The position numbers and the translations under genes were made by a program. Below, piece by piece: positions 4,258 to 7,840 of a stretch of DNA of 7,840 nt. Numbering within the stretch: the stretch's first letter is position 1; every line of letters starts with the position of its first letter. Under the pieces are notes generated by a model that had not been told where the DNA came from, searched no databases, and saw only the letters and a list, made by a program, of their open reading frames with translations. The stretch is from Candidatus Dormiibacterota bacterium (GTDB lineage: Bacteria > Chloroflexota > Dormibacteria > Dormibacterales > Dormibacteraceae), in NCBI GenBank assembly GCA_955652585.1, contig CATPBF010000060.1, positions 1 to 7,840 of the forward strand, read 5' to 3'.

Positions 4258-5867
4258 ACGGGGATGTTGCCGTGCTTGCGCCAGGGCCGGTCGACCTTCT
4301 TGCCGCGCGCCTGCTCGATTCCGTGCACGATCACGCGCCGAGTCTCGGCCGGATCGATCACGTCGTCGATCATCGCCCAGCCGGCCGCGACGTAAGGGCT
4401 GATCTGCTCTTTGATCGTTTCGATCATCCGCGCCCTCGTCTCCTCGGGGTTGTCGGAGGCTTCGATCTGCTTGTTGAAGATGATGTTGACTGCGCCCTCA
4501 GGCCCCATCACCGAGATCTCGGCGAACGGCCAGGCCACGATCACGTCGGGCTGGTAGCCCTTGCCGTTCATCACGTAGTACCCCGCGCCGTACGCCTTGC
4601 GCATGACGATGGTGATCTTCGGCACGGTCGCTTCCGACGTCGCGTAGAGCATCTTCGCCCCGTGGCGGATGATCCCTTCCTTCTCCACTTGCGACCCGAC
4701 CAGGAATCCCGGCACGTCCATCAGGTACACGAGCGCGACGTTGAAGGCGTCACACATTCGAATGAAGCGGGCCGCCTTGTCGGCCGCGTCCGAGTCAAGG
4801 ATGCCGCCCTTCTGCATGGGCTGGTTCGCGACCACACCTACCGCGTGACCGCCGGCGCGTGCGAACCCGACGACGATGTTCTTGGCCCAGGTCGCCTTGA
4901 TCTCGAACCACGAGTCGTGGTCGAAGATGGCCTTCACGACACGCCGCACGTCGTAGGCGGCGCGCGGATTCGTAGGCACGATCTTCTCGAGCTCGGTCAC
5001 CAACCGGTCGGGCGAGTCGCCGGTGTCGTGGTACGGAGGCGGCTCCGTGTTACTGGAGGGCAGGTAGGAGAGGAACCGGCGCACGGCGGCGATGCATTCG
5101 GCGTCGTCCTCGACCTCGTTGTCTCCGACCCCGGACTCGTAACAGTGAACCTGTGAGCCGCCCATGTCGTGGTCGGTGACCTCCTCGCCCGTGGCGGCCT
5201 TGACGAGGCGCGCGCCGCCCAGCGACATCGAGGAGGTGCCCTTGACCATGGGCACGAAGTCGGACAGGCCGGGGATGTAGGCGGTTCCCGCCGCGCAGGG
5301 ACCCAGCATCGCGGCGACCTGCGGGATGACCCCGGACATGACTACCTGGTCGTAGAAGAGGTAGCCCGTACCCGCGAACGTGGAGCCGGCGGCTTCCTGG
5401 ATGCGGGCGCCGGCAGAATCGAGCAGCCACACGATGGGCTTGCGGTACCTGAGGGCGAGCTCCCGCACCCGAGCGGCTTTGAACTGCTCGCCGATCGCCC
5501 CCATCGACCCCGCCATCACCGTGAAGTCGTAGGCAATCACCCAGACCTGGCGGCCGTCGACGTTGCCGTGGCCCGTGACCACGCCGTCGGCGGGCGTGCC
5601 GTCCGCATCGAACTCGCCGCCGCGGACCGGCTGCTGGTGCGCCAGCAGGCCGAGCTCGACAAAGGTGTCCTTGTCGAACAGAAGGCCAAGGCGCTCGCGG
5701 ACCGTGAGCTTCCCTCGCTCCTTCTGCTTGGCGATCTTCTCGGGACCGCCCATGCCGAGGTTCTTCTTGCGGCGCGCTTTGAGATCGGCGACCTCGGCCG
5801 AGAATTCGTCGCCCACGATTGGCAATTCTATTGACGCCCGATCAGGAGGTCGGTTCGCGATCCCCAT
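4254..5867 (-). CDS. Acyl-CoA carboxylase carboxyltransferase (beta) subunit
   Basis: The enzyme moves CO2 from carboxybiotin to an acyl-CoA. The 537-residue product has both crotonase-like halves: G-S-M-G-A-I-G-E-Q (120-128), D150-S-A-G-A-R-I-Q-E (N-half oxyanion region), G-P-C-A-A-G-T-A-Y-I-P-G (189-200), and C-half D384-V-P-G-F-L-V-G, R-H-G-A-K-M-L-Y-A (401-409), K-A-Y-G-A-G-Y-Y-V-M (424-433), V-M-G-P-E-G-A-V. The end, K-H-G-N-I-P-V, is typical of PccB/MmdA. The centre, Q-V-H-C-Y-E-S-G-V-G-D-N-E, recalls methylcrotonyl-CoA-type subunits more than propionyl-CoA ones, so the substrate is open. A decarboxylase is less likely without membrane partners. The biotin carrier is two genes downstream. 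The start is uncertain: ATG 5867 overlaps the glycosyltransferase by 40 bases, while TTG 5825 or GTG 5816 would avoid this; no candidate has a strong ribosome-binding site, and conserved similarity begins near residue 22. Confidence 0.93.
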   Translation of the reverse strand: MGIANRPPDRASIELPIVGDEFSAEVADLKARRKKNLGMGGPEKIAKQKERGKLTVRERLGLLFDKDTFVELGLLAHQQPVRGGEFDADGTPADGVVTGHGNVDGRQVWVIAYDFTVMAGSMGAIGEQFKAARVRELALRYRKPIVWLLDSAGARIQEAAGSTFAGTGYLFYDQVVMSGVIPQVAAMLGPCAAGTAYIPGLSDFVPMVKGTSSMSLGGARLVKAATGEEVTDHDMGGSQVHCYESGVGDNEVEDDAECIAAVRRFLSYLPSSNTEPPPYHDTGDSPDRLVTELEKIVPTNPRAAYDVRRVVKAIFDHDSWFEIKATWAKNIVVGFARAGGHAVGVVANQPMQKGGILDSDAADKAARFIRMCDAFNVALVYLMDVPGFLVGSQVEKEGIIRHGAKMLYATSEATVPKITIVMRKAYGAGYYVMNGKGYQPDVIVAWPFAEISVMGPEGAVNIIFNKQIEASDNPEETRARMIETIKEQISPYVAAGWAMIDDVIDPAETRRVIVHGIEQARGKKVDRPWRKHGNIPV

Positions 5868-6685
5868 TTGTCGAGGAAGCGGTACATGTTTCGCTTCGAG
5901 AGCCGGTCGCGCTCCCCGGGCGGCATGGCGTCCCAGAGGCGGTGCTCGCCCCTCTGGATGGGCAGGCCGGCGACGGCAACAGCGCGGCCGCCGCGATCGC
6001 GCAGGCGAAAGCTGAACTCGATATCGGCGATTCGATAGAAGCGGAACTTGGGGTCGAAGCCCCCGACCCCCTCGGCGTCAGAGCGGCGGAAGGCCATGCA
6101 GTAACCCTCGATCGCGTCCACCTCGGGCCCGGCGTCCTCTTCGAACTCCTTGAGGGTGCCCGCGCCGCGGAGTCCGTACGGTCCCGCCACCACAACGGTC
6201 GGGTCCGCCAAGGCCTGAAGCAGCGGCGTGATGGCATCGCCGGTGAGCTCGACGCCAGGATCGAAGAGCACGACCACCTCGCCCGCCGCGGCCTCAATGC
6301 CCGCGTTGACGGCGGTGGCGAAACCCAACGGTGGATCGAGGGTCACCAGGCGCAGCCTTTCCGCGGTCCGCGTCTGCAGCCAGCCGGCCATACGCACGTC
6401 GCCGGAGTTGTCGACCAGCAGCGCTTCGAAGTCCGACTTGCAGTGGGTGAACACAGACAGCAGCCAGCGCTCGACGTCCGGCCGCCATCCGTGCACGACC
6501 GTCAACAAGGTGACGGCTCGGGCGATGGGCGGAGCACCTGATCGAGCGGGAGCCTCGAGCGCCTCGAGCCGGCTGCCGTCGGCGCTGTCCAGCACCTCCC
6601 AGCCGCCGGCGCGCAAACGATCCCGGACGGCGTCCGCCGCCGCGAAGTCGCGATCGCGCCTGAGCGCGACGCGCTCGGCAACCAG
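5828..6685 (-). CDS. Family-2 glycosyltransferase-like protein with CysRS-tail-like N-terminus
   Basis: The GT2 fold begins with V-T-L-L-T-V-V-H-G (from ~58, counting from the CTG start) and E-A-L-L-V-D-N-S-G, then L-G-F-A-T-A-V-N-A-G-I and V-V-V-L-F-D-P-G-V-E. The family's D-x-D is here D-P-G, lacking the second Asp. The acceptor side has I-E-G-Y-C-M-A-F-R-R, F-R-F-Y-R-I-A-D-I-E-F and a His near G-E-H-R. There are no membrane segments. ATG, GTG or TTG starts begin only at TTG 6616 (262 aa), yet the same frame upstream reads A-E-R-V-A-L-R-R-D-R-D-F-A-A-A-D-A-V-R-D-R-L, continuing into G-G-W-E-V-L-D-S-A-D-G-S-R-L. This is strikingly like the C-terminal helices of cysteinyl-tRNA synthetase (K-D-F-A-x-A-D-x-I-R-D-x-L ... 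D-T-x-x-G). CTG at 6685, with AGAGG eight bases upstream, gives 285 residues. It begins 23 bases after etfA and its job in this operon is unknown. Confidence 0.75.
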   Translation of the reverse strand: MVAERVALRRDRDFAAADAVRDRLRAGGWEVLDSADGSRLEALEAPARSGAPPIARAVTLLTVVHGWRPDVERWLLSVFTHCKSDFEALLVDNSGDVRMAGWLQTRTAERLRLVTLDPPLGFATAVNAGIEAAAGEVVVLFDPGVELTGDAITPLLQALADPTVVVAGPYGLRGAGTLKEFEEDAGPEVDAIEGYCMAFRRSDAEGVGGFDPKFRFYRIADIEFSFRLRDRGGRAVAVAGLPIQRGEHRLWDAMPPGERDRLSKRNMYRFLDKWGSRTDLLIGRQ

Positions 6686-6708
6686 GCGTTCGGCCTCTGA
6701 CCGGTCCG

Positions 6709-7668
6709 TTAGCCCTTCTTGGCTTTGACGGCGGCGGTGAGCGCGGGCACGATCTTGAGCGCATCGCCGACCACGCCGAGGTCGGCCATCTTCATGATCG
6801 GAGCCTCGGCGTCCTTGTTGATCGCGATGATGACCTTGGAAGCCTTCATCCCGACCGTGTGCTGCATGGCGCCGGAGATCCCGACCGCGATGTAGACGCC
6901 CGGCCTCACGGACTTCCCGGTCTGGCCGACCTGCATCGAGTACGGCACCCAGCCTGCATCGACCACCGCGCGGCTGGCGCCGACGGCACCCCCGAGCGCG
7001 TTGGCCAGCGCTTCGAGCAGCGGAAAGTTGTCGGGTCCGCCCATCCCTCGGCCGCCGCTGATGACGACCTTGGCGTCCTCGAGCTTGACCTTCTCGGACG
7101 CTTCCGCTACCCGCTCGATGATCTTCGCCCGCTTGGACCCGTCGCCGATCGAGACGGCGAGCTCCTTCACCTCCGCGGTCCCGCCCGACTCCGAAGGTTC
7201 GAACGACTTGGGGCGGACCAGCACGATGGCAGGCTTGCTGTTGGCGCGCATAGAGGCCATCTTCGCCCCGCCGAAATACGGCACCTTGGCTACGAAGCCG
7301 CCATCCGCCGCGGTCACATCGCCGGCGTTGGAGATGACGCCCTTGCCGAGTCGCGCCGCCAGGCGACCTGCGATGTCGCGCGAGTCGGGCGTGAACGCGA
7401 ACAGGATGAGGTCGGGCTCCTCCTGCTGGTGCAAAGCGGCCAGCGCGTCGGCGGCCGGCTCCGCGATGAAGTCGTCGAACGCTTTGTCCTCATTGACGTG
7501 GACGACTTTGGCGCCGTGCTTGCCCAGGATCGCTGCGGCTGCCTTGGCGCCCGTGCCCAGGGCGACCGCTTCCACATCACCAAGCGCGCGCGCCTTCGCC
7601 ATCAGCTCCAGCGCCGTCGTTTGCAGCTTGCCACCGCTGAGCTCCGCGTACACCCAGACCTTGGTCAT
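6709..7668 (-). CDS. etfA: Electron transfer flavoprotein alpha subunit
   Basis: With EtfB this forms the soluble FAD-containing carrier that takes electrons from acyl-CoA dehydrogenases and passes them to the membrane ETF-quinone oxidoreductase. The 319-residue length is normal. The N-terminal domain (V-W-V-Y-A-E ... L-I-L-F ... G-R-L-A-A-R-L) is the ETF alpha/beta fold. The FAD domain begins at V-V-I-S-G-G-R-G-M-G-G (201-211) and holds G-A-S-R-A-V-V-D-A-G-W (230-240), Q247-V-G-Q-T-G-K, Y-I-A-V-G-I-S-G-A-M-Q-H270, A-I-N-K-D (282-286) and the end G-V-V-G-D-A-L-K-I-V-P. All FAD-contacting blocks look intact. ATG lies 2 bases after the etfB stop, and an AAGG about ten bases upstream may serve as ribosome-binding site. 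Nothing marks it as an electron-bifurcating type, but EtfB, which would show this better, is mostly outside the window. Confidence 0.97.
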   Translation of the reverse strand: MTKVWVYAELSGGKLQTTALELMAKARALGDVEAVALGTGAKAAAAILGKHGAKVVHVNEDKAFDDFIAEPAADALAALHQQEEPDLILFAFTPDSRDIAGRLAARLGKGVISNAGDVTAADGGFVAKVPYFGGAKMASMRANSKPAIVLVRPKSFEPSESGGTAEVKELAVSIGDGSKRAKIIERVAEASEKVKLEDAKVVISGGRGMGGPDNFPLLEALANALGGAVGASRAVVDAGWVPYSMQVGQTGKSVRPGVYIAVGISGAMQHTVGMKASKVIIAINKDAEAPIMKMADLGVVGDALKIVPALTAAVKAKKG

Positions 7669-7670
7669 CG

Positions 7671-7840
7671 CTAGACGACCTTGGCCTGAGCAAGCAACTG
7701 CAGGATCTTCTCCACAGCGGTGCCGTCGTCCTGAATGATCGCGCCGGCCTTGCGAGCCTCGGCGTCGGCCAGCCCCTCGATCGTCTCGCCCGGCTCTCCC
7801 CGCTCGACTCCGAGCTCGCCCAGCCCAACCTGTTTGATCT
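7671..7840 (-). CDS. etfB: Electron transfer flavoprotein beta subunit (3' end only)
   Basis: The frame enters from the right edge and ends with TAG at 7671-7673, showing the last 55 residues. They read I-K-Q-V-G-L-G-E-L-G-V-E, then G-E-T-I-E-G-L-A-D-A-E-A-R-K-A-G-A-I-I, and end I-L-Q-L-L-A-Q-A-K-V-V. This matches the family's C-terminal arm, which usually ends in R-K-A-G-x-x-I ... L-L-x-x-A-K-V-I/L and wraps around the alpha subunit. Two bases separate it from etfA, the common etfBA order. The AMP-binding N-terminal part is outside the window, so bifurcating versus ordinary type cannot be judged. Confidence 0.9.
   Translation of the reverse strand, partial: IKQVGLGELGVERGEPGETIEGLADAEARKAGAIIQDDGTAVEKILQLLAQAKVV

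Noticed and set aside
3637..5156. Long plus-strand frames (about 250-300 codons) opposite the BKACE and carboxyltransferase genes
   Set aside because: They are antisense shadows of strongly conserved genes, rich in His, Arg, Asp and Val, with no recognisable domain. High GC third positions explain the lack of stops.
5819..6541. 240-codon plus-strand frame opposite the glycosyltransferase
   Set aside because: It is the mirror of a recognisable GT2 domain, has no motifs of its own, and shows the same shadow composition.

Overview
The window looks like high-GC bacterial DNA in two parts. A dense minus-strand gene block runs from the right edge leftward to about 1600 and ends in the RNase P RNA gene. 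A looser plus-strand stretch at 1-1600 carries two genes of poorly known function. The block combines electron-transfer flavoprotein, an acyl-CoA carboxyltransferase, a free biotin carrier of the TB7.3 type, a DUF849 enzyme and a DUF164 zinc-ribbon protein next to RNase HI. I infer an aerobic, uncultured soil-type lineage of the Actinomycetota, Chloroflexota or Dormibacterota kind. No single marker here settles the phylum.

Minus strand, in transcription order: etfB (3' end only), etfA, a family-2 glycosyltransferase-like protein with a CysRS-tail-like N-terminus, the carboxyltransferase, the DUF849 beta-keto acid cleavage enzyme (BKACE), a 70-residue biotin carrier, the DUF164 coiled-coil/zinc-ribbon protein, RNase HI, then rnpB. 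Gaps are 2 to about 23 bases and several genes overlap, so this is probably one transcription unit. A good sigma-70-like promoter for rnpB lies over the RNase HI stop codon. The metabolic genes fit acyl-CoA oxidation (ETF takes electrons from acyl-CoA dehydrogenases), biotin-dependent carboxylation and beta-keto acid cleavage, as in branched-chain or other amino-acid breakdown. No biotin carboxylase is in the window.

Plus strand: the window opens in the last 66 codons of a protein whose visible start, N-x-x-x-H, fits the end of a HEPN R-N-x-x-x-H motif. A 301-residue protein follows and also has an R-x4-H motif near its C-terminus. The 1294-1599 spacer has small direct repeats and one hairpin but no convincing gene. 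This part may be an accessory segment abutting the 3' end of rnpB.

The most interesting points are: a palindromic repeat that forms both the C-terminal tail and stop codon of the BKACE gene and the ribosome-binding site of the biotin carrier; two genes whose conserved N-termini lie upstream of any ATG, GTG or TTG and seem to need CTG starts; the rnpB promoter sharing bases with the RNase HI stop codon; and two HEPN-like proteins in a row. I did not find a clearly new multi-gene system.
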